Origin: Gammaproteobacteria bacterium
Lineage (GTDB): Bacteria > Pseudomonadota > Gammaproteobacteria > JAURND01
Assembly: GCA_035546635.1 (NCBI GenBank)
Contig: DASZWJ010000022.1
Span: 31,387 to 95,386 of the forward strand
Length of the DNA stretch: 64,000 nt
Direction: 5' to 3'
Of this stretch, positions 18,501-27,519 are shown in pieces. Below the pieces are notes generated by a model. That model saw nothing but the letters and a program-made list of their open reading frames with translations. It was not told the DNA's origin and made no database searches. Both the position numbers and the translations under genes were made by a program. Each line of letters opens with the position of its first letter. The first letter of the stretch is position 1.

Positions 18501-19262
18501 TTTAGTTTTTTCGAGGAGTTTAAGATCTTTGAAAGATTGTATAGTAAATTCAACGAGTCGATGTAGTACCTCACAATAGTGGGTATGTGTTAAATTAGGT
18601 TCTCTGATAAATTCATCATGATATTCTAAGGCTAATTGATGAAATGTAGTAATCCTGGTCTGTGTAATAGCCAGAAAACTTAGAGCATAATTGTGGTACA
18701 CTTGAGAAGGAATTTCAGGTCTGCTTAAATGGTTTTGAAGAAGAGGGAGAATTTTTTCTGCCATTGCAAAAGCATCTTTAAGCAGTGAATTCTTTTTGGT
18801 AACGAAAACATTCAGCTTGTAAATTAAATCCTCCAGTTGTTCGTCATAAAGACAACCCTTAATGTTGAAGCTATCATATTTTTTTGTTTTTTTCTCAAAA
18901 GCTTCTGCTTGTTCTAAATTATCTATTTCTTCGCTGGTTTTACGTAATTCTACCCATTTTTTATAGATTGCTTCATTTTCCAAACCATAATCAAAATCAA
19001 AATTAGAATCAAAATCTAAATCATAATCTTCATTGGACGTTAATTCAGTTTCCAGTTTTATATCAGTGTCTATATCTTCAAAAACTAGTTGCGTAGATTT
19101 CTTTTTCAATTCTTTGGATGTTGTATCCAAATTCGTAGTGGCGAGTAATGTATCCTGGTCAAGTTTTGAAGTGGTGGTGGAAAATTCTGGCAGAGAAGGT
19201 TTAGAGAGAGAAGCCAATTGTGCATAGGTTTGCGAGGTTTCGTGGTTTTTTTTATCTGACAT
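15531..19262 (-). CDS. 1243-residue coiled-coil protein of unknown function
   Basis: One of the largest genes in the window. The N-terminal 120 residues are Asp/Glu-rich. A long helical region (about 120-700) has many heptad-like stretches. A Lys/Thr/Pro/Ser-rich, probably disordered, linker follows (about 700-870, with YPKKKRSTKPRLNKNNK), then a more globular C-terminal region with two moderately hydrophobic stretches (GSFIISCASVFLMEKLYI and MIQMGIFATAAATVYL). There is no signal peptide and no enzymatic motif that I can identify. Size, low complexity and isolation between unrelated genes resemble large translocated effectors of Legionellales, but that is inference. Weak ribosome site at the ATG. 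Confidence 0.75.
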   Translation of the reverse strand: MSDKKNHETSQTYAQLASLSKPSLPEFSTTTSKLDQDTLLATTNLDTTSKELKKKSTQLVFEDIDTDIKLETELTSNEDYDLDFDSNFDFDYGLENEAIYKKWVELRKTSEEIDNLEQAEAFEKKTKKYDSFNIKGCLYDEQLEDLIYKLNVFVTKKNSLLKDAFAMAEKILPLLQNHLSRPEIPSQVYHNYALSFLAITQTRITTFHQLALEYHDEFIREPNLTHTHYCEVLHRLVEFTIQSFKDLKLLEKTKELYQHCVIQLLLSNITILHVHNKNIKTLCESKLSLVNRESGRPSFLLLKKNLDNNIQEYYLNILKLIPSYAFEKLSLYLEIVLYLSPQNISKEFNEQTKEAREFHKENKPKRVLDLFKTATDQLDSDFGAAVHNFKITIRFLKHIKPEEIFFNLISPLVAKVQVHIEQLTDRLTFLYKKIHDKGPSKLQLKNDLEKISILSKVLMEIINLVLRLKKTQDYNKIIFCVECCQARVNQIRGCFEQLHGRSNEKFLKSAYESLLKLTRKNQEAMTLFSLAETCMALGNFSAASAACQESITQLHKEHKTKTTEHLDLFNAFKSLNAQLTTLSQIQTSYTQLTKKINLFSAQIDDKLKKLKESKDKPKANSLDFTTSPLRTYQEKLNKLEQSISQYISTHDEIDPAKKLAENIRKTQKDMQDLSDRVAHEKQLLTPTNTPPKPSIPETGTTPTIDNSVPQEPTSLEVPTKTYKYPKKKRSTKPRLNKNNKTERKNKTKNTGSRKKPTADTSLSADNLPSDDVKNQKNSVENTTNVSEEASTSNQESTPPPSLKSTDINSKAILIDDALEKSKNLAPPKESTNPKEDAKADQSLTAESKAPPATIPMRKSIPAEFTEDAIQSVLSPEKKATLIRLITLKNDSDVKKHEINLQLRGSFIISCASVFLMEKLYISSDIDSAFLTSQENLTQFVRIATNKKYGYLIVFQQGNCVGLKHSKDKLSDIQGATPDYVPNYNPFILTRFPMDIQLKDGKLHFALSRNVRKALEFCLLNGIFPAELAPPNRSKNIMHYFPRLIKYTINFKDILNIVFNEQDKDSNKFTRIKPETVFNYFKQYFRDLFAQNDDYYIKHHFSSLIKMIQMGIFATAAATVYLTHLNEAYLLRDKASKDSTPTSLEAAKNTTAILQTYFDRNPTRAPILQQIMRHLSRFNLEVLASETEKARLIDGLEKLFNFSFENLHQKKILFLSSSSNPKIQQPSNNEQTTPQPTNQELILG

Positions 19263-19461
19263 AGCTTCATTACACTAAATAGGTTTTTGGAGATTTGCTA
19301 AATGAAATTATATCAGAGTGAAGCAATTTGTGAAATATAGGAAATTTGGCTGTATTCCCTGATTATCTCTGCAAATTTATTGCATTTTCAGGTTCATATG
19401 AGACAATACGGCAGCTTTTAGACGCAGTTACCAAAAAAATAAAACCGCCACTGGAGAACCC

Positions 19462-21102
19462 ATGCCAACCTCACACCTAAGTTTCATTGATTGGCTCATT
19501 ATCCTCATTTATTTCCTATTCGTACTTGGCATTGGTTTCTACGTAAAAAAACACACCCAGAGCGCCAATGATTTCTTTATGGCCGGAAGAAAAAATTCCT
19601 CCTGGGTCGCTGGCCTGGCTTTCCTGAGTGCCAACTTAGGTGCGCTAGAATTATTAGGCATGGCTGGACAATCCTATCAATACGGCATACTCACAGCGCA
19701 TTTCTACCTCATTGGTGCCATTCCCGCGATGTTGTTTTTAGGACTATACATGATGCCTTTTTACTACCACAGCGGTATTTACTCCGTGCCTTCCTATCTC
19801 AAATTCCGTTATAACGAATCCACTCGCACGTTAAATGCCATCGCATTTGCCATTATGACCCTGTTAGTGAGCGGTATCAATTTATATGCCATGGCCTTGG
19901 TATTGCATATTTTTTTGGGCTGGAATATTTCTGCGTGCATGTGGATTTCCGCATTGACGGTGGCGATTTATGTGGCCTTGGGTGGATTAACTTCAGCGAT
20001 TTTTTCCGAGGTGGTGCAGTTTTTTCTGATTTGGGGCGGATTGTTTTTAGCTGTTATCTTGGGTGTGATTGAGACGGGCGGTTGGCATGCCGTTGCTGAA
20101 CGCATTCCCTCCGGTTTTGTGCATTTATGGGCAAATACTGGCAGTGCCCATAATAATCCCATGTTTATCGATTGGTTTGGCATGGCGATGGGATTGGGAT
20201 TTGTCTTGGCTTTTGGTTATTGGACGACGGATTTTCTTGTGGTACAGCGGGCTTTTTCGGCCAAAGATCTGCGTACAGCACAATTAACGCCGATTTTAGC
20301 TTCTTTCTTTAAAATGGCAGTGCCACTGATCGTTGTTACTGCCGGTTTAATCGTTTTAGCTTTGGTCAAGTTACATAATATCGATGCACTAGAACGCCCG
20401 GATGAAGCATTATTAGTACTCATAGAACGTTATTATCCGCCGGGTTTGTTGGGTTTAGGAATTACGGCGTTGTTGGCGGGTTTTATGTCTGGACAAGCGG
20501 GTAATATCAGCGCCTTCAATACCGTATTCACCTATGATATTTACCGTGCGCATTGGGTGCAAAATGGCAGTGATACGCATTATGTTTGGATAGGACGGCT
20601 GGCAACGCTAGCAGGCATGTTTATCAGCATTATGACGGCATATTGGGCTATGGATATGCCCACCATCATGGAATACATGCAGGCGTTATTTTCTATCGTC
20701 AATGCGCCATTATTTGCCACGATTCTGCTGGGGATGTTTTGGAAACGTGCCAATGGCACCGGTGCTTTTTGGGGATTGCTGATCGGCATGGTGGTTTCAG
20801 CCGTGATGTTTTTATTGGTGAAATTTAATCTGATGTCTGCCGCTGATTTCACCATTTCGGCGGTTGCCAGCCCAATGGCTGCAGATTTTTGGCGAGCTAT
20901 CTGGGCTTGGGTCATTACCTTTGTATTAACAATTATCATCAGTCTTTTGACAGCACCGCAGCCGCTTGACTCAATTAAAGGATTGGTACTAGGTGCACCT
21001 AGAGAAGTAGTGACAGAAGCCTTACCCTGGCATAAAAAACCGGCAGTGTGGGCTGGGATATCATTCATAGTGCTGATTGTATTAAACGTTGTCTTTTGGT
21101 AA
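19462..21102 (+). CDS. Sodium:solute symporter (SSS family)
   Basis: 546 residues, about 14 hydrophobic segments. The N-terminus has the family pattern: WLIILIYFLFVLGIGFYVKK, then ANDFFMAGRKNSSW and GLAFLSANLGALELLGMAGQ, which contribute to the Na+/substrate core. An SGLT-like IYSVPSYLKFRYNESTR loop follows. SSS transporters couple the Na+ gradient to uptake of sugars, amino acids, carboxylates or vitamins; the closest style is the sugar/inositol group, but the substrate is not determinable from sequence alone. A GGAG ribosome site lies 9 bases before the ATG. It is followed after 35 bases by a 72-residue membrane protein that probably belongs to the same transcript. Confidence 0.9.
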   Translation: MPTSHLSFIDWLIILIYFLFVLGIGFYVKKHTQSANDFFMAGRKNSSWVAGLAFLSANLGALELLGMAGQSYQYGILTAHFYLIGAIPAMLFLGLYMMPFYYHSGIYSVPSYLKFRYNESTRTLNAIAFAIMTLLVSGINLYAMALVLHIFLGWNISACMWISALTVAIYVALGGLTSAIFSEVVQFFLIWGGLFLAVILGVIETGGWHAVAERIPSGFVHLWANTGSAHNNPMFIDWFGMAMGLGFVLAFGYWTTDFLVVQRAFSAKDLRTAQLTPILASFFKMAVPLIVVTAGLIVLALVKLHNIDALERPDEALLVLIERYYPPGLLGLGITALLAGFMSGQAGNISAFNTVFTYDIYRAHWVQNGSDTHYVWIGRLATLAGMFISIMTAYWAMDMPTIMEYMQALFSIVNAPLFATILLGMFWKRANGTGAFWGLLIGMVVSAVMFLLVKFNLMSAADFTISAVASPMAADFWRAIWAWVITFVLTIIISLLTAPQPLDSIKGLVLGAPREVVTEALPWHKKPAVWAGISFIVLIVLNVVFW

Positions 21103-21137
21103 TGCGAACCAATGGGGTCTACGAAAGAGGATATAAA

Positions 21138-21356
21138 ATGCCAACTACCAACAAACTGCAGTTAAGTATCTGGTCATTTGTCGGCTTTATTTTAATGATT
21201 TACGGAATTATTATCGCCGGTGCCGGTGTTTATTATCTGTTTAAACCCGATACCCAAACAGTGCTATATCAGTTAAACCCTTCATTGTGGTGGGGTATTT
21301 TCCTATTAGTGGTTGGATTGATTTTTTATGTGGTCGATTTAAAAAGACGTCGTTGA
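21138..21356 (+). CDS. Small two-helix membrane protein next to the SSS transporter
   Basis: 72 residues, with two hydrophobic segments (SFVGFILMIYGIIIAGAGVYY and LWWGIFLLVVGLIFYVV) and a basic C-terminal end (DLKRRR), suggesting both termini in the cytoplasm. The ATG at 21138 has an AGAGG-like ribosome site; a longer frame beginning at 21048 overlaps the transporter and looks non-coding. Position and size suggest a small accessory subunit of the symporter, but no such role can be shown from sequence. Confidence 0.7.
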   Translation: MPTTNKLQLSIWSFVGFILMIYGIIIAGAGVYYLFKPDTQTVLYQLNPSLWWGIFLLVVGLIFYVVDLKRRR

Positions 21357-21370
21357 GTATTATTTAGTAT

Positions 21371-22819
21371 ATGTCCCAAGAAAAAAAATCTAGACCTGTC
21401 CTTGATTTGCCTTGTGATTCAGAAAGATTTATTAAAGGTCAAGCCAATTGGGAAGATGCTGAAGATCAATTAAGTGCGATACAAAGATTGATTGAGGAAG
21501 GCCTTTTTCCTGAAGAAAAAGCAAGAATTGTCGATGAAAAATTCCAAGCGCGATTTGAAAGTACGCTCTTTATGGAATTGCAATTGAAATATTATGAAGC
21601 GCTAGAAAGAGCAAAGCCCGAAATAGCAATAGTAGGAGAATTTTTACCACTCTATGAAAACAAAGTGGGTGCTCTGGCATCCCCGATATTACTTCAAAAA
21701 ATTCTAGAGTTACAAAAGTACTGTGATGATTTGTTGTTGATTAGAAATGAGACGGGACTTTGGCAAGCTTATCATATCTTAGAGGAAGCTGCGGAAAAAA
21801 TTACTCAATTAGACTTTCATGTGGCTGCAGCATGCTTGACACTCTTTGTAAAAAATTCTTGTGAATTTGAGATAGCCCACCAATTTATTTATGACCTGCT
21901 TAAAGTGATAGATAAGGTGTTGCAAGCTAATGCGTTTGTAAACCAAGAAAGTAAAAATAGATCAAGAGATGATTTTAAGAAAATGCAAGTCCTTATTGAG
22001 ACTTTAAAAATATTTTATAACCAGTTAGATTTTTCTAAAGATCATGACGAAAAATTAGATGCACGTAGGAACAAATTTCAAACGGCGTCTCCTACAGCCA
22101 ATATTAGATTTTTTAAAGCTGGACAGGATACAAACGGTATTCTGCAACAATTGCAAGAAATTAGTGAAATATTGGCCGAGGTGGGTCAATTAATTAAACT
22201 AAACCCAGCTGAAAAAAAAGTTTCGAAATTAAAGTTTACAGACGCTGATTTTAAAGCTTTATGGGGTAAAGGAAGAATTGCAAAGTTAAAGGAAAAATAT
22301 TTTATACCCTTAGAGCAGGCTAAGGTAACATTGCGACATGCTGATGATTCTCTAGGTGATGTAGCAGAAATTATTCAAAAATCAGACTCTTCAGATCCTG
22401 ATATTATTCAGCAACGCAGCAGAATTCCTGAGCTCAAAAAACAATATAAGACATTATGTCAGGAATGCGAAGCTGAAAGAAGTAAGCGCAGCTTTATATT
22501 CTTAAAAGAAGCTATTAAAGAATTGACTATATTTCCAAGCGACCATGAGTTTATTATGGATTGTATCTTTATTTTCCTAAATGAGAGGAAGGGAAATTTT
22601 ATTTTAAGTACTGAAGCGGAAGAGGTATTGAAATTGATCGGAGGAGTAGAAATGGCTTATGGGATTTTTAAGAGGCTAAAAAAAGAGCAATATAAAGATA
22701 ATCCGCAAGAATTTGATATTGTCATTAAAACAATGGATGAACCTTTTAATCAGTTAATGGCATATTCCAGAAAATTATCGCAGAAAAGCCTGCCAAGCAG
22801 CAACTATTCGTTGGTATGA
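21371..22819 (+). CDS. Hypothetical helical/coiled-coil protein
   Basis: 482 residues, soluble, nearly all helical, Lys/Glu-rich, with no signal peptide, membrane segment or recognised motif. It begins 14 bases after the small membrane protein, so it may ride on the same transcript, although it looks unrelated in function. In style it resembles the coiled-coil proteins at 2010, 15531 and 33290, but I see no clear sequence repeat between them. A candidate effector by composition only. Confidence 0.65.
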   Translation: MSQEKKSRPVLDLPCDSERFIKGQANWEDAEDQLSAIQRLIEEGLFPEEKARIVDEKFQARFESTLFMELQLKYYEALERAKPEIAIVGEFLPLYENKVGALASPILLQKILELQKYCDDLLLIRNETGLWQAYHILEEAAEKITQLDFHVAAACLTLFVKNSCEFEIAHQFIYDLLKVIDKVLQANAFVNQESKNRSRDDFKKMQVLIETLKIFYNQLDFSKDHDEKLDARRNKFQTASPTANIRFFKAGQDTNGILQQLQEISEILAEVGQLIKLNPAEKKVSKLKFTDADFKALWGKGRIAKLKEKYFIPLEQAKVTLRHADDSLGDVAEIIQKSDSSDPDIIQQRSRIPELKKQYKTLCQECEAERSKRSFIFLKEAIKELTIFPSDHEFIMDCIFIFLNERKGNFILSTEAEEVLKLIGGVEMAYGIFKRLKKEQYKDNPQEFDIVIKTMDEPFNQLMAYSRKLSQKSLPSSNYSLV

Positions 22820-22867
22820 GTTTCCCTGGGGGCGCGCTGAGTTTGGCAAACTGCTTGTTCTTCAAAG

Positions 22868-22895
22868 CTTGAAAAACCAGAGATCATCCCAATTT
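22868..22895 (+). promoter_or_regulatory. Heat-shock (sigma-32 type) promoter of clpB
   Basis: CTTGAAA (22868-22874) matches the sigma-32 -35 consensus exactly. After a 13-base spacer, CCCAATTT (22888-22895) is close to the -10 consensus CCCATNT. It lies 31 bases upstream of the clpB ATG, the expected place for heat-shock control of ClpB. Confidence 0.7.
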
Positions 22896-22926
22896 ACCAG
22901 TTATATTAGTTGACAGGATGACCCCT

Positions 22927-25500
22927 ATGCCCCGTTTTGATAAATTCACTACCCCATTACAAACCGCCTTAGCTGAAGCCCAATCAAAAGCCATCGGCCA
23001 AGATAACCAGTTCATAGAACCCCTACACCTCATGTTGGCATTGCTAGAGCAAGACGGTGGCACCGCCCGGCATTTATTAGCCCAAGCCGGGGTGAACGTC
23101 CAGCAATTGCAAACCCGCTTAGAAGCCGCTTTGGCGCGTCTACCCAAGGTGCAAGGCGTCAGTGGTGAGCTACATATTTCCAATGATTTAAATCGCTTGC
23201 TCAATGTGGCGGATAAATTGGCTCAGGAACGCAATGATGCCTATATTTCTTCTGAGTTATTTATTCTGGCGGCTATTGAAGATAAAGGCGAGTTAGGCCG
23301 CATCCTACGCGAAGTGGGTGGCACGAAAGACGGCGTGCAAAAGTCCGTTGATAAATTACGCGGTGGTGAAAAAGTCGATAATCCAGAAGCCGAGTCACAA
23401 CGCCAAGCGCTTGAAAAATACACCATAGACCTAACCGCCCGTGCCGAACAGGGCAAGCTAGACCCCGTGATTGGTCGTGATAATGAAATACGCCGCACTA
23501 TCCAAGTGCTGCAACGTCGCACCAAAAATAATCCAGTCTTAATTGGTGAACCTGGGGTCGGTAAAACAGCCATTGTCGAAGGTCTGGCACAGCGTATCGT
23601 CAATGGTGAAGTGCCTGAAGGACTAAAAAACAAACGCGTCTTAGCACTCGATATGGGTGCCCTAATCGCCGGCGCAAAATATCGCGGTGAATTTGAAGAA
23701 CGTTTAAAGGCCGTACTAAAAGATCTGGCCAAACAAGAAGGACAGATTATCTTATTTATCGATGAATTGCACACCATGGTCGGCGCGGGCAAGGCCGAGG
23801 GCGCTATGGATGCGGGTAATATGTTAAAGCCGGCTTTGGCACGAGGAGAGCTGCATTGCGTTGGCGCTACGACCTTAGATGAATACCGTAAATATATCGA
23901 AAAAGATGCGGCGCTAGAGCGACGTTTCCAAAAAGTATTAGTAGATGAACCTAGCGTCGAAGATACCATCGCCATTTTGCGTGGCCTTAAAGAACGCTAT
24001 GAATTGCATCATGGTGTGGAAATTACCGATCCGGCTATTGTCGCTGCTGTGACGCTTTCGCATCGTTATATCACTGATCGCCAATTGCCGGATAAAGCCA
24101 TCGATTTAATGGATGAAGCCGCCAGTAAAATCCGCTTAGAAATAGATTCCAAACCGGAAGTGATGGACAAATTAGAACGTCGTTTGATTCAGCTCAAAAT
24201 CGAACGCGAAGCCTTAAAAAAAGAAACGGATGAAGCCAGTAAAAAACGTCTGCAGCAATTAGAAGATGAAATCAAAAAGCTGGAAAAAGAATATTCCGAT
24301 TTAGAAGAAGTGTGGAAATCTGAAAAAGCTGCTCTGCAAGGTGCCCAGCAGATCAAAGAAGCTTTGGAGCGTGCACGTATCGAATTAGAGGCTGCAAGAC
24401 GCGCCTCCGATCTAACGCGCATGTCGGAATTGCAATATGGCCGCATTCCTGAATTAGAAAAACAGCTGGCTTCTGCCTTGCAAGCTGAGAAAAAAGAAAC
24501 GCATTTGCTGCGCAACAAAGTCACGGCTGAAGAAATTGCTGAAGTCGTTTCTAAATGGACGCATATTCCTGTCAGCAAATTGCTGGAAGGTGAGCGTGAA
24601 AAATTACTAAAAATGGAAGAGTTATTGCATCAGCGCGTCATAGGTCAAGATGAAGCGATCAAAGTCGTATCCGACGCCATACGCCGTTCTCGCGCCGGCT
24701 TGTCTGATCCCAATCGACCCATTGGTTCATTTTTATTTCTGGGACCCACGGGTGTCGGCAAAACCGAGTTGTGCAAAGCCTTGGCCGAATTTTTATTTGA
24801 TACCGAAGAAGCCATGGTGCGGATTGATATGTCGGAATTTATGGAGAAGCATTCCGTCGCGCGCTTGATTGGTGCACCGCCAGGTTATGTCGGTTATGAA
24901 GAAGGTGGCTATTTGACTGAGGCGGTGCGACGTCGGCCTTATAGCTTGATTCTATTGGATGAGGTGGAAAAAGCCCATGCTGATGTGTTTAACGTGCTAT
25001 TGCAGGTATTGGACGATGGCCGTCTGACTGATGGCCAAGGTCGCACCGTAGATTTTCGCAATACCGTCATTGTGATGACATCTAACCTCGGTTCGCATTT
25101 GATCCAAGAAATGGCTGGCGGTGCCTATGAGGCCATGAAAAAAGCCGTGTTAGAGGTGGTATCACAACACTTCCGTCCTGAATTTATCAACCGTGTGGAT
25201 GAGTTGGTTGTATTCCATCTGCTGGATAAGAGCCAGATCCACAGAATTACTTCTCTGCAGATCAAGCGAGTTGAAGAGCGCTTGAAGGAAAGAGATTTGC
25301 ACCTCGAAGTGACCGACAGCGCCTTAGATTTTCTAGCTGCAGCCGGTTACGACCCAGTCTATGGTGCAAGACCGTTAAAACGGGCGGTGCAACAGTACTT
25401 GGAGAATCCACTGGCGCAGGATATTTTATCTGGCAAATTTATGCCGGGAAATAAAATAGTGGTGACCAAGGGCGAAGAGGGGTTGGTATTTAAGAGTTAA
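22927..25500 (+). CDS. clpB: ATP-dependent chaperone ClpB
   Basis: 857 residues, the same length as E. coli ClpB. The order is: N-terminal Clp repeat domain (1-145), first AAA+ domain with Walker [14 protein letters not shown] and Walker [15 protein letters not shown], the long coiled-coil middle domain (about 395-525) that distinguishes ClpB from ClpA, and the second AAA+ domain with [14 protein letters not shown] and [11 protein letters not shown]. It rescues aggregated proteins with DnaK. The ATG at 22927 ([10 protein letters not shown]) has AGGAT 7 bases upstream; the ATG at 22918 overlaps that ribosome site and is not used here. A sigma-32-like promoter lies just upstream. Confidence 0.97.
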   Translation: MPRFDKFTTPLQTALAEAQSKAIGQDNQFIEPLHLMLALLEQDGGTARHLLAQAGVNVQQLQTRLEAALARLPKVQGVSGELHISNDLNRLLNVADKLAQERNDAYISSELFILAAIEDKGELGRILREVGGTKDGVQKSVDKLRGGEKVDNPEAESQRQALEKYTIDLTARAEQGKLDPVIGRDNEIRRTIQVLQRRTKNNPVLIGEPGVGKTAIVEGLAQRIVNGEVPEGLKNKRVLALDMGALIAGAKYRGEFEERLKAVLKDLAKQEGQIILFIDELHTMVGAGKAEGAMDAGNMLKPALARGELHCVGATTLDEYRKYIEKDAALERRFQKVLVDEPSVEDTIAILRGLKERYELHHGVEITDPAIVAAVTLSHRYITDRQLPDKAIDLMDEAASKIRLEIDSKPEVMDKLERRLIQLKIEREALKKETDEASKKRLQQLEDEIKKLEKEYSDLEEVWKSEKAALQGAQQIKEALERARIELEAARRASDLTRMSELQYGRIPELEKQLASALQAEKKETHLLRNKVTAEEIAEVVSKWTHIPVSKLLEGEREKLLKMEELLHQRVIGQDEAIKVVSDAIRRSRAGLSDPNRPIGSFLFLGPTGVGKTELCKALAEFLFDTEEAMVRIDMSEFMEKHSVARLIGAPPGYVGYEEGGYLTEAVRRRPYSLILLDEVEKAHADVFNVLLQVLDDGRLTDGQGRTVDFRNTVIVMTSNLGSHLIQEMAGGAYEAMKKAVLEVVSQHFRPEFINRVDELVVFHLLDKSQIHRITSLQIKRVEERLKERDLHLEVTDSALDFLAAAGYDPVYGARPLKRAVQQYLENPLAQDILSGKFMPGNKIVVTKGEEGLVFKS

Positions 25501-25539
25501 TTCTACTTTCATGAGTTTGATCTTTTCGAGGATATTGCT

Positions 25540-26052
25540 ATGCAAAAACCCAAACGTATTATTTTAGTTGGCCACATGGGCGCTGGTCGAGCTTTACTGG
25601 GTAAAGCTGTAGCCGATCAATTAGATTGGCAATTTATCGATATATACCTAGGATTAGAACGTTATATGGGTCGTTCGCTTAATGATGTGGTGGGTAAGCA
25701 GAGTGAAGAAGTGATTCTCCAATATCAAGCTGATTTATTATCTCATTATACCAAGCAAGAAAACCTGGTGATTACAACCGATGATACAGTGATTTTAAGC
25801 CCAAAAATTAGAGAGTTGTTGTCACAGGAATATGTAATTTATATAAAAGTGGACACCCAGACTCAGCTGGATCGCATGGCGCAAAGTTCATTCCCACCTT
25901 TCCCATTGTTATCAGAAGAAAACAGAAAAGCCTTTTTAAACAAGTTGCATCTTGAGCGGGATGCTCTCTATGCACAAGTTGCCAAATTAACCATTGAAAC
26001 CCATTCTTTGGAGGCAGATTTGCAGAAGATTTTTCAGGCATTGGGAAAATAA
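25540..26052 (+). CDS. Shikimate kinase-like protein with broken P-loop (probable pseudoenzyme)
   Basis: 170 residues with the overall size and layout of AroK (N-terminal beta strand plus loop, Asp strand, C-terminal helix). The first 20 residues read RIILVGHMGAGRALLGK, where the canonical loop is GxxGxGKS/T. The essential Lys is Arg and the Ser/Thr is Ala. The Asp pair that binds shikimate (DSD) is FIDIYLG, and the GGG substrate motif is replaced by ITTDD. It is therefore unlikely to phosphorylate shikimate. It could be a regulatory paralogue or a drifting duplicate, with a true aroK elsewhere. A GAGG ribosome site precedes the ATG, so it is still translated. It lies 39 bases after clpB. Confidence 0.75.
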   Translation: MQKPKRIILVGHMGAGRALLGKAVADQLDWQFIDIYLGLERYMGRSLNDVVGKQSEEVILQYQADLLSHYTKQENLVITTDDTVILSPKIRELLSQEYVIYIKVDTQTQLDRMAQSSFPPFPLLSEENRKAFLNKLHLERDALYAQVAKLTIETHSLEADLQKIFQALGK

Positions 26053-26133
26053 AATAGGATACAGAAACATAAATTTGTAATTAATTGTGTAACTACCTAC
26101 GAGAAAGTTACACATTAATTCGGAGTCTTTTTA

Positions 26134-27111
26134 ATGAGCTCAACCCATTTGCCTATCAATTATGATGATATTGCCAGAGCCGCGCAAACATTAAACCATA
26201 TTGCGCATCGCACCCCCGTATTCACTTCACATCAGGCCGATGAAAAAGTCAACGCCAAGCTATTTTTCAAATGTGAAAACTTCCAACGCGTGGGTGCCTT
26301 TAAATTTCGTGGTGCATACAATGCCATTAGCCGCCTGAATCCAGCACAAAAACAACGCGGTGTCGTGGCCTTTTCATCAGGAAACCATGCACAAGCGATT
26401 GCATTGGCAGCGCGTCTTCTCAATGTCCCTGCCACCATCGTGATGCCCAAAGATGCACCGACCATCAAATTAAATGCTACCAGAGGTTATGGCGCAGACA
26501 TCATCACCTATGATAGACAACGAGAAAATCGTGAAGCCATTGCAGCAGAATTGGTCAATAGCCGTGGGCTAGAATTAATTCCACCTTACGATCATCAAGA
26601 TGTGATCGCAGGTCAAGGAACTGCCGCAAAAGAATTATTTGAAGAAGTAGGTGGACTTGATTATTTATTTGTTCCAATAGGTGGAGGTGGGCTAATTTCA
26701 GGTTCGACGATTTCTGCAGCGCAGTTATCGCCAAATTGTCAGGTGATAGGCGTAGAACCTGAAACAGGCAATGATGCACAACAATCCTTCTTAAGCAAAA
26801 AAATCATCAGCATCCCAGTGCCGAATACCATTGCCGATGGCGCACAAACGCAATTTATTGGCAAATTGGTGTTGCCTATTTTGCTTGCGCATGTCAAAAA
26901 CATTGTTACAGTTAGCGATACAGCGCTTTGTGAACAAATGCGTTTTTTTGCTGAACGCATGAAAATACTGGTTGAACCAACCGGTTGTCTTGGTGCGGCT
27001 GCAGTTTTTAACCAAACAGTAGATATTAAAGGCGCTAGAGTAGGGGTTATTTTAAGCGGAGGTAATGTTGATTTAAATTCTTTTTGTTCTTTTTTAAGGA
27101 GTCTCGCATGA
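26134..27111 (+). CDS. PLP-dependent threonine/serine dehydratase family (serine racemase or 3-hydroxyaspartate ammonia-lyase-like)
   Basis: 325 residues of fold-type II PLP enzyme. The lysine that binds PLP is in VGAFKFRGAYNAIS, the phosphate-cup and substrate loop is SSGNHAQAIA, and the glycine loop is VPIGGGGLISG. It lacks the C-terminal ACT-like regulatory domain of biosynthetic IlvA (about 500 residues), so it is a catabolic or racemase-type member acting on L-serine, L-threonine or hydroxyaspartate. Its stop codon overlaps the start of the RidA gene (ATGA). That fits the chemistry, since RidA removes the enamine/imine made by this enzyme class. Confidence 0.87.
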   Translation: MSSTHLPINYDDIARAAQTLNHIAHRTPVFTSHQADEKVNAKLFFKCENFQRVGAFKFRGAYNAISRLNPAQKQRGVVAFSSGNHAQAIALAARLLNVPATIVMPKDAPTIKLNATRGYGADIITYDRQRENREAIAAELVNSRGLELIPPYDHQDVIAGQGTAAKELFEEVGGLDYLFVPIGGGGLISGSTISAAQLSPNCQVIGVEPETGNDAQQSFLSKKIISIPVPNTIADGAQTQFIGKLVLPILLAHVKNIVTVSDTALCEQMRFFAERMKILVEPTGCLGAAAVFNQTVDIKGARVGVILSGGNVDLNSFCSFLRSLA

Positions 27112-27494
27112 AATTAATTGAAACCGTGAATGCCCCGCTGCCTGCCGGCCATTATTCACAAGCGGTCGTTTCTCAAGGTTTGGTATTTGTTTCGGGTATT
27201 TTGCCTCTTACGCCGAATAAAGATCAGTTTATTCCCGAAGGAATTATTGCTCAAACCGAACAAGTTTTTAAAAATCTCGCCGCTATTTTACAAGCATCTG
27301 ATTCTGATATGAATCACTTAGTCAGTGTGCAAATATTTGTTGCGGATTTAGCGCTTTGGGGCGAGATTAATCGCGTCTATCAAACTATTCTCGGCGCGCA
27401 CAAGCCAGCACGCACAGTAATTCCTTGCGGCTGTGCACTGCATTATGATGCCTTGCTAGAGATAAATGCGATAGCAGAAGTTATAAAGCAGTGA
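27108..27494 (+). CDS. ridA: RidA family reactive enamine/imine deaminase
   Basis: 128 residues, the usual length for RidA/YjgF/UK114. Family features include the opening INxPxPxGHYSQAV-like segment (NAPLPAGHYSQAVVSQG), LVFVSGILPL, TEQVFKNLAAIL and the C-terminal ALLEINAIA. RidA is a cytosolic trimer that hydrolyses 2-aminoacrylate and 2-aminocrotonate released by PLP dehydratases to 2-oxoacids. AAGGAG lies 6 bases before the ATG at 27108, and the start overlaps the dehydratase stop by four bases, so the two are translationally coupled. Confidence 0.9.
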   Translation: MKLIETVNAPLPAGHYSQAVVSQGLVFVSGILPLTPNKDQFIPEGIIAQTEQVFKNLAAILQASDSDMNHLVSVQIFVADLALWGEINRVYQTILGAHKPARTVIPCGCALHYDALLEINAIAEVIKQ

Positions 27495-27519
27495 GCCTAG
27501 GCAAATTAGGTTGCTCCAA

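Noticed and set aside
20580..21068. 162-codon minus-strand frame inside the SSS transporter
   Set aside because: A shadow of the membrane-protein codon pattern on the opposite strand.
23241..23975. 244-codon open frame on the minus strand
   Set aside because: It is antisense to clpB, whose protein motifs are unmistakable; the translation is Ser/Pro/Arg-rich without protein-like character.
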